From NCBI GenBank assembly GCA_038087015.1, contig JASBNA010000041.1, forward strand, positions 248,001 through 312,000: DNA of 64,000 nt. Reading direction: 5' to 3'. Positions within the stretch are counted from its first letter, which is position 1; the number at the start of each line of letters is the position of its first letter. This stretch comes from Cerrena zonata (lineage: Eukaryota; Basidiomycota; Agaricomycetes; Polyporales; Cerrenaceae). The position numbers and the translations under genes are program-made. The notes below the pieces were generated by a model. It saw nothing but the letters and a program-made list of their open reading frames with translations, did not search any database and was not told where the DNA came from. Shown here piece by piece: positions 52,901 through 61,295 of the stretch.

Positions 52901-55254
52901 ACTGCAGATAGGTAAGTTGCATCGTTATCAGCAACTGTTGGGGTACCGGCCTGATGTTTTCCGTCAATATTGCCATCTAGGTCGAGAATTTTCAAATTCT
53001 GCAGACCAGAACATCCTCCCTTGAGCCGTAGAGTCTTGTCATGGACGGCATCGATGGACCCTACGTCAGAGGCGTTCTCGACAACGTTCCCACCGCTGCT
53101 TGATAGGGGGGAAATCGAATTCTGGACTGTTTGCCTTGGTAAGTCTGGAGATTTCGATTTCTTGTCCTTTGTCATGTCTTGCTGACTGTTTTGCCATGTA
53201 GACTCGTTATCCTGGGTGTCATTAGGATGCCGAAGGGCAACACAAGTCGAATGAAGACGGGGGATCGCATAGGGAGACTCGGTCTCGGATTCTGGACATT
53301 GATAGGAGGTGGCGGTCTCGTTAGGTAGACAGGCTTCTCGTCGACATTCCGGAGGCTCATTCTCAGTCGTGTGTAGCACAGTAGGACTAGATTCAATACA
53401 TAATTTATTTATTGAATGTTCCAAATCGACCGTGGCCGTATGTTTATTCAATGAAATATGTTTATATATTGACTTTCCCAATCTGGCTGCTGACTTCGAA
53501 GCACGTGCGACCTCGTGACTGATGTCGGCCATGGCCGCGGTCCGTTTGAGTCCTTGCTTGCGTAATACGATCGGTTCATTCTCGGGTTGTGAACTCTCGG
53601 GCTCGGTGTCTTCATCTGCCGTAGCTGTGTCTTCGGTCTCCTCGGTACGTTCATTATTACCGGTACTCTCGTCAACGTTGGGCGCTAACACATTTCCGGT
53701 TTGGATATGGTTAACTTGTGGATGGACTCGGTGTGTTCGGTCAATGAACTCAGCGGTCTCATTGTCCACTAATGATAGAGTATTGTCAGGAGTGACTAGA
53801 ACCTCATGACGGACATCTAGGTTCTTGTCCTTGAAGAGCAGGTAAGTTCCGTCGCTTCGTTCATCAATTGAAACAAAGTTACCTCTTTGCCAGGGTCGTC
53901 CGAGCAACAAATCGAAGGGTACTTGGTCACCAACATAGACATTTGCGTGGGTCATAACACCTCCGCAAGTCAAAGGTACGTTGGCTACTAATCCTTTTAA
54001 CATGCTTTCGCCACCATTAGCATCACTCATGCTAACAACTTTGTGCATATCAATAGGTCTTCCAAGTACTGACTTCCAGATTCGCTTGTGTGCAATGTTG
54101 AGTTGGGAGCCAGTGTCAATGATAGCTTGAACTGGTGTCCCATCGCACTCCATACGTAGCTTAATAAGTGTACCTCTAGACTTGGATACAAATGTTGTTG
54201 CTACGAATGGATCATCGGCAATGTTGTTGACTTTGGCCAGAGGTGTCGTAGAAGCTTTGGGATTAGATGGGGGTCCAGAGGCTTGAGTCTTTGGCTTGAG
54301 CACATCTTGTAAGTGATGAGTGAGCTCTTTGGAGATACCAAAGACTTCTCCTACAGCTAACGTGACTGGTTGGCTGAGGATTCTGCCTAAGACATTCATC
54401 TGATCGACTTGGGATTGAACTTCGGATTTACGAGGAATACGCTTGATGATGGTTCGAGAGTCTTCATTATCGTTACGCAGGGTCTTCGCAGAGCTTGAAG
54501 TCTTGGGAGAAATAGCTTCATCTTCCATGAAAGCATCACTATCATTTGGGTCAAACCTAGGTGGGTCTACTGTGATAGGATGTTTCGGCTTTGGAGGTGG
54601 TCCATCTTTCTCAAGTGGTGGTAATCCAACATGAGGTGCTTGTCTGGTAGTTGGACGAGTGGAAGTGATAGGGATATTCTCTTTTCGACTAGAATCAGCA
54701 GGGGAAAATCGAGGGTGTTTGGTCTCATGCTGCTTTCTAGCAGGAGGAAAGACTCCTTGATAATCCTTTCGCTTGTCCTTGTTGTATTGGGATCGAGTGG
54801 CTATATAGATTTCCTCATTCCCAGTGTCACTCTCATTACCACTCAAGAAGTCACATTCGTAGGGATCAAGAAGGTGCTCTTGATTGTGAAAGTTCTGAGT
54901 AGTAATAAAGTTGGTTTGGACAGGGAGAGTACGCTTGACTGCAGCTGCAAAGCTTTCATCATGCATTCTATAGATCCTAGAACCATCAGCCATGACAAGT
55001 TTACCAAAGCCATCACGTTTGATGATGCCTTGTTTCACTAAATCATTTATAGCTGAGCAGTATGCCATGGTATGACCATCAGCACCACATCCGAAGCAAT
55101 GTCTTAGTCCAAAGCCTGGACCTTGTTGATAGGCATTAGCTCCAGTAGGCCCTGGGTTAGGGTCTGCCTCCTTGTTCTGATCCAGGTGGGATAAAACGGG
55201 AGGGTGGTCTAGGAGTTCGCACACGTTCGATAGGCTTACGAACAATGTCTGCAA
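49777..55254 (-). CDS. Ty3/gypsy second frame: zinc knuckle, protease, long unknown region
   Basis: A frame of 1,825 codons overlapping the end of gag by 98 bases. It begins with a CCHC knuckle (CFGCGADGHTMAYC, about 55100). Then, after about 375 residues, comes a retropepsin-type protease with the DTG active site (AIIDTGSQLNIAHKRIW) and the LLLGRPW block. Everything after about 53750 is unusual: some 1,300 residues of acidic, Ser/Pro-rich sequence with an Arg/Pro region. It ends in a folded-looking domain at about 50260-49850 (LWFFRDIFHFNLEAVTQELGQHEFFPWENF..LRRMFYEFGLDNSRVHNWIVEIRMSGQ-type). I do not recognise this region; it may be a captured host sequence or an extra element function. Confidence 0.8.
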   Translation of the reverse strand: MQTLFVSLSNVCELLDHPPVLSHLDQNKEADPNPGPTGANAYQQGPGFGLRHCFGCGADGHTMAYCSAINDLVKQGIIKRDGFGKLVMADGSRIYRMHDESFAAAVKRTLPVQTNFITTQNFHNQEHLLDPYECDFLSGNESDTGNEEIYIATRSQYNKDKRKDYQGVFPPARKQHETKHPRFSPADSSRKENIPITSTRPTTRQAPHVGLPPLEKDGPPPKPKHPITVDPPRFDPNDSDAFMEDEAISPKTSSSAKTLRNDNEDSRTIIKRIPRKSEVQSQVDQMNVLGRILSQPVTLAVGEVFGISKELTHHLQDVLKPKTQASGPPSNPKASTTPLAKVNNIADDPFVATTFVSKSRGTLIKLRMECDGTPVQAIIDTGSQLNIAHKRIWKSVLGRPIDMHKVVSMSDANGGESMLKGLVANVPLTCGGVMTHANVYVGDQVPFDLLLGRPWQRGNFVSIDERSDGTYLLFKDKNLDVRHEVLVTPDNTLSLVDNETAEFIDRTHRVHPQVNHIQTGNVLAPNVDESTGNNERTEETEDTATADEDTEPESSQPENEPIVLRKQGLKRTAAMADISHEVARASKSAARLGKSIYKHISLNKHTATVDLEHSINKLCIESSPTVLHTTENEPPECRREACLPNETATSYQCPESETESPYAIPRLHSTCVALRHPNDTQDNESTWQNSQQDMTKDKKSKSPDLPRQTVQNSISPLSSSGGNVVENASDVGSIDAVHDKTLRLKGGCSGLQNLKILDLDGNIDGKHQAGTPTVADNDATYLSAVSPMYSTPESLIAALETSFSQQVGRSETKTPNNLAQEINTQDDCSACRNETSHGFVACHRSVTKPQNGIPQQERDDEDRQCSQQAISRSIGPQNEVQEESRIPPAHNKMSEPLAMDSVENETESRLSQGTSVLAKWKSSNYEDFRHWKGKHDVPEISASGPRSYFPVLPAIVFDKHTLAEKKISTNPPRPTKPRFRIFPKVAMPSFLTAIRLRLTRRTFSRNVDPQREASVRPIGTIIPPGPEGFIAARDNIRLNASEDQPHLSGTIATPYLHRLQYDRERADDHARFFTAPSSTLVYADPSRPDDAPTVLHGDVVMGVWETGADRWETLFPTVEELSQDSQSRRSEETSEEVAREEREDDGQVDTSNEEVSRSPRFDPRSRTSDLMETTFQAPSSVFLTTCEPLDDGAEIRSRLDHPVEPAHLAHPSGSASSSTPADLGQPTQPPPPYDFNFALVASECQYDNHVLCESTYSAARRIAIREGLSLPQVPPCVLGINRLQTTRISHAYDLWSLDFPPIEVSFEEWLNTIRSGADSSTSSMPSLESVPPNSDSEDSDYATASDDDSIVAHPSPVPENEEALEDETTDMITDDDTSMLIDRYLDLQTNIAKDSDISVVSSPDRRPSREHIYTPSRSESPVRRDPARVLERRRSPLHRTLPLHRQNGLSSESIPFAPSPLRSIAYQQECSAIATPAPSRSDSPVDSLMDSDSESLGSHTSTETEEGEIYSDQDEFDEDSEDEDMSLGSSSESDNGSSTLGYPSAPSATPELVQEPVKVDLRTGEEADLIGMQAFLHFARHRLSSPRASSLSPDTSSGAPSRESTDSIPPYDTNIDLSTIPPAARHLVESTDPYAHPHLRPAATAPNGIPLNVGDLSMAAFQSRTLWFFRDIFHFNLEAVTQELGQHEFFPWENFIRYSPVEGHDVEALRWRLYLLRDDPEPHGNPFLFSVEKSRIRRLLTFIDNHPGLPPRAAQHRELLRMFYEFGLDNSRVHNWIVEIRMSGQLGAPFGPTPFHLRATHARAADEPVCKFLNHLTRLGNLSFL

Positions 55255-56377
55255 TGATCGGATTCAACTGGTAGGCTCGAAAGTAATTGATGGCATATGC
55301 AGGATCTTCAAGAGACATACGATTGAGCTTTCCAATGATCTCTTCCACCTCCTGGTCATTCTTCTTGTTTCCAAGACGAGATGCAGGGCGCTGAGTGGAA
55401 GGTGCTATCTTGTTGTCATTCTGAGCTTTCTTCGTACTCTTCTTGGAAGATTGGCTTGACTTGCGAAATCGAGTGGTCTTCTTCTTGATCTTGGTCTTGG
55501 GGGAAAAGTCTGAATCAGAGTCTTCTGAATCTGTGTTGCTATCTGAAGATGAATCAGAACCAGAGTCAACATCACTGTCATCAGCTGGTTCCTCATCAGA
55601 CCATAACTTGTCAGAGTCAAAACGGTTTCGCTTTAACAATGACTTGGCTGCTCTTTGGATATCTTCAATATCAAAAGGCTCTTCCATGTCATGATCTGGA
55701 TGAGTCGCAATAAGTCGAGACTCTAGCTTTTGCCTAAAAGACCTGGGAATACCTTTCCAAAAGTATAAGGCTTGCTCACGGTCGGAGATTTTATTACGGT
55801 AACTAAGCCATCCGCCAATGCGGATAAATCCCCGGCTGTATATTTTCCAGTAAGCCAAATTAACTTTTTGGAGGGTACGACCATGCTTCTTTGCATATGC
55901 TTCGAGGTCTCGCCATGTATAGCGTTTCTCGTCTCGTTCAGCATCATAGTATTCAAGAAGATCTAGGACAAATTGATCCCAATCTCCTTCACGAAAGCTA
56001 TCAAGAGCTTCCATGAATTCGCGAGTAGAACGGGTACAGTATTGGCCAATGTTATCGAGTCGTTCGCGGTGGTTTGTGACATAGAATTGTGCACATAAAC
56101 GTTCGTAATGATCGATAAAGGGCTTGATGTCGTTGTACTTTCCCTTGAAGGTCCTAGGAGCTGGTCTTGAACCTGGCAAGGGGAAGTGAATGGCTCCTCG
56201 GTTAAAGGCTGCCATTGTGGGTAGAGCTGGAATTGGGGGGGGTGTGTGGATAGGTGGAGAATGTGGTAGAGATGGATTCGTGTGATTTGAGAGATTCGTA
56301 TCGTTGGATAGACTTGAGACTGAAAACGTAAGACTGGTTCCAGTAGATGATGGTACCTCCTCTTCAGGCACTGTCAT
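55157..56377 (-). CDS. Ty3/gypsy gag
   Basis: ATG at 56377, 406 residues. A Ser/Pro-rich leader precedes a capsid-like helical domain (FKGKYNDIKPFIDHYERLCAQF..LDNIGQYCTRSTREFMEAL..WDQFVLDLLEYYDAERDEKRYTWRDLEAY) and an acidic, then Lys-rich C-terminus. It packages the RNA intermediate in the cytoplasm. The nucleic-acid-binding zinc knuckle lies in the next, overlapping frame. Continuing into it means moving one base forward (+1). Confidence 0.85.
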   Translation of the reverse strand: MTVPEEEVPSSTGTSLTFSVSSLSNDTNLSNHTNPSLPHSPPIHTPPPIPALPTMAAFNRGAIHFPLPGSRPAPRTFKGKYNDIKPFIDHYERLCAQFYVTNHRERLDNIGQYCTRSTREFMEALDSFREGDWDQFVLDLLEYYDAERDEKRYTWRDLEAYAKKHGRTLQKVNLAYWKIYSRGFIRIGGWLSYRNKISDREQALYFWKGIPRSFRQKLESRLIATHPDHDMEEPFDIEDIQRAAKSLLKRNRFDSDKLWSDEEPADDSDVDSGSDSSSDSNTDSEDSDSDFSPKTKIKKKTTRFRKSSQSSKKSTKKAQNDNKIAPSTQRPASRLGNKKNDQEVEEIIGKLNRMSLEDPAYAINYFRAYQLNPIIADIVRKPIERVRTPRPPSRFIPPGSEQGGRP

Positions 56378-56417
56378 GAGACTGGGATACAGACAAAGTA
56401 TTCAGTATACACTCCAC

Positions 56418-56435
56418 CCCTCGCGGTGGGCTCCA
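56418..56435 (-). promoter_or_regulatory. Ty3/gypsy primer-binding site
   Basis: On the minus strand a TGG-initial sequence (TGGAGCCCACCGCGAGG) starts four bases inside the 5' LTR, the expected place for pairing with a tRNA 3' CCA end. I could not say which tRNA. Confidence 0.5.
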
Positions 56436-56439
56436 CTGA

Positions 56440-57795
56440 TGTCAGGTCGTAATCAGATAAAGGCTAATTAGTGTGGGGATTTACAATCAATAGACTGCAA
56501 CACTAAAAGCCAAGATACGATTCAAGAGAGTCTCGGGTAAGTCTTTATACCGGATATCCCTTGTCGTTCGGGTGTGGGGAGAATGTAACTGATCAAAGGT
56601 ACCTTGTTCAATGACAAAGTGCCAAAGAGGGAGGAGTAAGGAAGTAAGAAAGTACGTTTGAGGTTCAAAGTACAATACAAACAACCAAGTTGATCTTAGG
56701 AATGGAAGTTCCTAAGATAGAGATGTGGATGTGGATGTGGATGGGTGATGAAACAGCACTAAGTGTAGTCTTGCAGAGACTACACAAAAGCAGTAGCACA
56801 CAAAGGTTCAACCTCGAGTTGAACAAAGTCTGGAAATAAAAGAAGATAGGTGAATTCTGGACTGGGATCTACAATACTAAGCCGTTTGCTTAGCAACTGC
56901 AGATAAGGAATCAGAGAGATAGAGACGTATCCTGAATCACAATCGTAGGATTCAGAGATACTAGCAACGACGTCAGAGTAAGCAGTGTTCTGGGGGGGGG
57001 GAATCTGTGCAAGTCTCGTGTAGACTGTAGCAGATATAGGACGTGAAACGATCTGTGACCTGGGGGTCGACCCGACCGATGTAATGAAATCGATGCTCTC
57101 TACTCAGAGATTGGGACTCCTTATATACTGTTGCAGCAGTGGCTGTGCAACTATCTACTTGACCAATCATATTGCTCCACTCTCAACCAACTTCCTACAG
57201 ATTACCAATCCTTCCTAGGCCAGGGAATCCTTCGTAATCGATCTTGAGGGGTGTTTGTAAGCGGGTTGTCTTGTGGACCAATAGGATTGAGGCTTGCTAA
57301 GCGCTTAACAAGTAGTTGAGTGGGATTAGTAAGCAGATTGGTAGGCTTGAGGGAGGATTAGGGATGATTCATAATCCATACCAATGCTTTGTAAGCCACT
57401 TGGGGAGCTTAATAAGCTGCGCCGAGAGTATTGTAGGTGCTTTGTAAGGCAAGTCTTGAGGGACCAAGGGTGTTGTAGCCTCACTGATTATCAATCAGAG
57501 GCTTAATAATGCACTTTTATTACCAATCCGCTTTGTCGCTACTAGCAGTTACCAGTGTGGATTAGTAATATGGGCATGTATCACTAAGCGATGATCAATA
57601 CAGTGCATGTTAGGCATTAACAGTCCTAGGATCAGGGAATAGAGGGGCAAGGTAGTATACAAATGCCTATACCATAAATCATAAGAGGGTAAGTCTTACA
57701 ATCCTATGTTGTAGAGCATGTTGCATGCTAACAAGAATGTATGAATCCATGTCAAATGTGTAGTAAAACTGGTGAAACAGTTTCTACGCATGACA
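56440..57795 (-). repeat. Ty3/gypsy 5' LTR
   Basis: 1,356 bp, the direct repeat of 42685-44034. It should contain the element's promoter. A TATATA word at about 57121 (CTTATATACTG) lies within it, but I cannot place the transcription start. Confidence 0.95.
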
Positions 57796-58589
57796 GCGGC
57801 CGTCGACGGTCCTCATGTTTTTGCGGAGGTATCCCTAGCACAACAACGAGGTATATCAAAACACTTATTAAATTAATGTTATTACTTATGCTTCTGAGTC
57901 GTTTCACAACAGTCCGTAACGTTCCCCGTTCTGCTGATGAACTTGCTATACACCTTAATCTCAGCAAATTTCCCACTCTCGTTGCTCATTTTCTCTGGGA
58001 CCAGCTCCATCCCAACAACCCTCTTGTAGAAGGGAGACAGCCACCGGCCTCCTACTATCAGGATCTCAATGACGCTCGACTTTCACGATTCTCCATCTTC
58101 AAGTCTGCTATGGCCACCTATTACGCCCCCAGTGATTTGTCTGGTATTGGTGGTATGCGCCGGGAGCACATTCGTGCTACGGACTCCTGGCTCAAGGGAC
58201 CCCCTCGATATGATTGCATATTCATCGAAACCGATGCTAGCCAAGTGGGCATGCGAGGGCTTCACATTGGTCGTGTGAAGTTGTTTTTCTCATTCTTCCG
58301 AGACGGCGTGTGCTTCCCTTGTGCGTTGATAGAATGGTTTGAAGTGATCGGCTCAGAAGCAGATGAGCTCACCGGAATGTGGGTAGTAGAGCCAGAGTTC
58401 AGTATGACAGGAGAACGCGAGTGTGCAGTTGTCCACATCGACTCTCTTGTTCGTGCTGCACATCTTATTCCGCGTTATGGATCCGAATTCATTCCTTCAA
58501 ATTTTGACCATTTTGATAGTCTGGACGCTTTTCGTGCCTACTATGTTAACAAATTCATTGATCATCATGCGCACGAGATAGCGTTCTGA
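57796..58589 (+). pseudogene. Plavaka transposase (outer element), 3' part
   Basis: The reading frame continues from 42684 once one GCGG is removed. A short intron (GT at about 57850, AG near 57900) precedes ..RNVPRSADELAIHLNLSKFPTLVAHFLWDQL..YYAPSDLSGIGGMRREHIRATDSWLKGPPRYDC..GMWVVEPEFSMTGERECAVVHIDSLVRAAHLIP..DSLDAFRAYYVNKFIDHHAHEIAF and a stop at 58589. It aligns block for block with the final exon of the inner transposase. No other damage is visible. Confidence 0.8.
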
Positions 58590-58705
58590 TGCACTGTACA
58601 TTCCTCTACTAGTGGTAGTACAACTTGATATATAAACATGGTGCTTGACCGTCTTTATACAGCTTAACCAGAAAAAGCCAATAATTAAGTAAACTAAGGA
58701 GGAAC

Positions 58706-58748
58706 AAGTCGTCAAAGCAAGACAAAGTCAGCCGACAATTTGCTGATG
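58706..58748 (-). repeat. Outer Plavaka right terminal inverted repeat
   Basis: Read inward from 58748 it begins CATCAGCAAATTGTCGGCTG. The first 11 bases match both ends of the inner Plavaka element and then diverge. It lies 159 bp beyond the transposase stop, comparable to the inner element's spacing. Confidence 0.7.
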
Positions 58749-58943
58749 CAGCCGGGGACAGGCTAAAGCAATATCATGCCAGTACTTGCACACTTGCATG
58801 ATATGAAGCCATGAGTATGGTGAACGCGTATAGAAGTAAAAGTCGCGGATATGAATGAAACATTCTTCCAAGAGCTCAGGAAGGAGCTGCGAAATGTTGG
58901 GGGTTGTCTCAATGAGATGTGTGGACCGATTCGGAGGACTCAT
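58749..58943 (-). pseudogene. F-box gene fragment cut by the outer Plavaka terminus
   Basis: ATG at 58943 begins MSPPNRSTHL.. and runs into an F-box: LLPELLEECFIHIRDFYF..SPYSWLHIMQVCKYWHDIALACPRL. The pattern LPxELLxxxF..VCxxWxxIAxxxPRL is typical of the many basidiomycete F-box proteins, which recruit substrates to SCF ubiquitin ligases. The gene-specific sequence stops exactly where the CATCAGCAAAT terminus begins, and the few codons after it come from the transposon. The C-terminal repeat region is not seen anywhere else in the window. Confidence 0.75.
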
Positions 58944-60874
58944 CGTATGAGCGTAGTATAGATAGTGTCTCAAAGGAGATCGAAGGTAGTACACCGCCAA
59001 CCCTGTCAGGCATGTGAGTCATGTCGGCCGCTTTGGTCCTATGTGGATCAGTGACAGGCTCGTGCTTGCATTAGCCAGACCTCAAATAGGGCATATTTGA
59101 TGAGCTCCTGCAGACATCTGTTGGGGCGTGCGGTTATGCCATAATTACATTTGTCGTAGCATAGAAATGATCCCAAAATAATAATTGAATTTGGCTGATC
59201 ATTGACTGATTCCGAATATCCCGGATATAAGAACAGTGTTTCTGGTATTGACCTGAGCTCGACCTGAGCTGGCGATCATTTATAGAGACTACACTGACTT
59301 GTGTGCGCTTGATCTCTCTTAAGCTTGAAGTCGTGAGTATGTGCGTGAGAGCTGTGACACGATCTCTTAAAGTGTCTAAGTCGTTGCTTCAACCAGACTT
59401 CCAACTTGCCTCTAACGGTGTTACATTGTGGTCGTTCTCAGTTCTTCCCTTCTTCTGTAACTATAGCCTATTCAGATTCTCTCTCGAAAGTCTTGTGGAC
59501 CCTTCATTTATCTCAAGAATGCATGTGTAGCCCTTCGGGCCCCTTCCGAGTCGATGCGCTGGCTTCAATCAGTTGCCATTGCTCACAGCCTTATGGAAGC
59601 CTGCATATGAAGACACTTGTTCTCCCCTCCTTTCAAGCACTTGCTACTATCCTGCTCCTTCGATCAGCAGCGTTGATGTTGGAATAATCGGATTATGGGA
59701 AATTTTGAGTTGTTGATGTTACTCGGTATGTCTCTCTTTCTCTTCTTATACTAATTTCTTTCTAGCTCTTCTTCCTTTCACCGACCTTGAATTCATCTCT
59801 GCCAACTCATTCTCTGTTTCTCTCACTCTACTGACTATCCTGCCGCTTTGTGACCTCCATCCTGAACACCCTCTTTCCATTTCCGAGAGAGAATCTCCTT
59901 CTTGTCGTCCTCACTTCATGTTCATACTTGTGAGCCCTCTTCCATGCTCTCACATTCAAACTCCGACCCACTTAGAAGGTGCGTGGCGGACTGACTTCAC
60001 AAGTCTATCTACAGCGGTTCAATGGGAAGGTTCTATCGACGCTGAACAGGTAGAGGTATTTGCATATGATCAGACCAGGGAAATGTACTACTATTAAACT
60101 ACTACAAATGCTCCCATTCTCATCGCTAGTCCTGTATTTTGTAAATTTTCCATAATTAATATTATTTTTATCACTCAACATGAGACTCCCAAAAGGGTGA
60201 CTGTGTACCAGCGGCGGCATCATGACATCTGTAGTTTATCTCAAAGTGCCCTCAATGAGTTCTGGAACATAGATGTATAGTATTGATAGTATATAACTCA
60301 ACATGGATTTTCCCAAGCATACCTGAAGCAGAGGTCAAGGCGAGATAAGATGGTGATATCACCAGCATCTCAAGAGTTGCTGACTCCCAACCTATTGGCG
60401 CTTTTGAAGCAGGCTCACCTCTACTTGAGCTCCGTTTGAGCTCCACGCGCTTCGTTGCACGACTCCATCAAAAAGCTCAAAAAACGCTCCATCCGGATTG
60501 GCGGTGTAGACGAGGAAAGTGGATTGTTTTCCAGAACGTCACGCCACCGTGGGGAAATGTAGGAAACCGTCGACTCATCGGAGAAGCTTCAGAAGGCTAA
60601 GTCAAACGTTGCACTGACTCCTCCCCGAGTCAAAAGAGACTATCACAAACACATCCTATAGGCAGTTCTTCTCTGGTCCGCCAGCACTCTATCTCATACG
60701 TATCGAGAACACGAAGGTGGGCTCCTGATACTTCCACATCACCACCAGTGAAAACACCGGGCTGTCCGTAGTATTCGGATTGAACCCGCTTCTATTCACC
60801 CGGGCAGCAAATGTAGCATGTCATGACAGGATGAATGACTGTCTTCATCCTGGGTAGAGGCTGTAGCTAAGCCT
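58944..60874. other. Gene-free interval with pyrimidine-rich DNA
   Basis: No gene can be supported. 59300-59700 has scattered leucine-rich open stretches on the plus strand interrupted by stops, possibly a decayed gene. 59720-60000 is strongly pyrimidine-rich. 60450-60870 is ordinary intergenic DNA with a short perfect inverted repeat at its end. Confidence 0.45.
60827..60852. repeat. Perfect 9-bp inverted repeat (hairpin)
   Basis: CAGGATGAA and TTCATCCTG separated by 8 nt, ending 22 bp before the small ORF at 60875. It could be a dimeric transcription-factor site; no T-run follows, so a terminator is unlikely. Confidence 0.6.
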
Positions 60875-61120
60875 ATGTCAAAACCTATCGCAGACAATAT
60901 TCGCACCCAGCGACCTGGTGTAGTTGTAAATGATGTCACATTAGCAAGACGAGAAGGAGCCAACTATCTGCGTACGCTGGTTCTCGGAGATACTCATTCT
61001 TCTATTCCCTTTAGGATCACGATTGAAAGCAGCGTTGAACCCACCCCGGTAACTTGTTTTTATCCGTATAGCGAATTATTGCAGGTTCATGCCAGACATC
61101 GGACGTTACGCTCGCCATAG
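60875..61120 (+). CDS. Small doubtful ORF upstream of ppo
   Basis: An ATG opens 81 codons (MSKPIADNIRTQRPGVVVNDVTLARREG..YLRTLVLGDTHSS..). A possible in-frame intron (GTAACT..TTGCAG, about 61050-61084) would shorten it without changing the end. No recognised motif and no supporting context, except that it ends 176 bp before the ppo start. It may be chance. Confidence 0.25.
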   Translation: MSKPIADNIRTQRPGVVVNDVTLARREGANYLRTLVLGDTHSSIPFRITIESSVEPTPVTCFYPYSELLQVHARHRTLRSP

Positions 61121-61213
61121 ACTCGGACACAGTCCAAATGGAATCCTTCGAGTTCTCGACTGATTTCTTCACGCGCCTGCGAGGCACTTCCTGTCTATAC
61201 TGCGTCGCGAAAT

Positions 61214-61224
61214 ATCTATATAAA
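61214..61224 (+). promoter_or_regulatory. TATA box of ppo
   Basis: CTATATAAAC about 75 bp upstream of the ppo ATG at 61296, a suitable distance for a core promoter. Confidence 0.55.
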
Positions 61225-61295
61225 CATACCGTTACCTGTGCTACGTCTGGCTCGCACCTTCCCCGATATCAATACTCCCCAAACCTCTGTATATC

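Larger units (their letters stand above)
42685..57795 (-). mobile_element. Ty3/gypsy LTR retrotransposon, 15.1 kb
   Basis: Two LTRs of 1,350 and 1,356 bp (TGTCATG..TGACA in the element's own orientation) enclose minus-strand gag, protease, reverse transcriptase, RNase H and integrase. The 4-bp duplication GCGG flanks the element. The RT-RNaseH-IN order makes it Ty3/gypsy. At 15.1 kb it is about twice the usual length: protease and reverse transcriptase are separated by roughly 6 kb of open frame with no domain I recognise. Three overlapping frames carry the coding region, and the two overlaps would each need a +1 shift or splicing. Confidence 0.9.
32650..58748. mobile_element. Outer Plavaka (CACTA-like) transposon, split by two later insertions
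   Basis: The element consisted of a minus-strand companion gene and a divergently transcribed plus-strand transposase gene, about 4.8 kb without the insertions. A second Plavaka element now interrupts the companion (33368-39508) and a Ty3/gypsy element interrupts the transposase (42685-57795). Removing each insertion plus one target duplication restores open frames with matching intron phases. The right terminus is at 58748, where CATCAGCAAAT reads inward, the same 11 bp that begin both ends of the inner element. The left terminus was not found and the start given is approximate. Confidence 0.75.

Noticed and set aside
59303..59687. Leucine-rich plus-strand frames as an F-box/LRR gene
   Set aside because: Stops interrupt every frame and no splice solution joins them. 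At most a decayed remnant, not demonstrable from this sequence.
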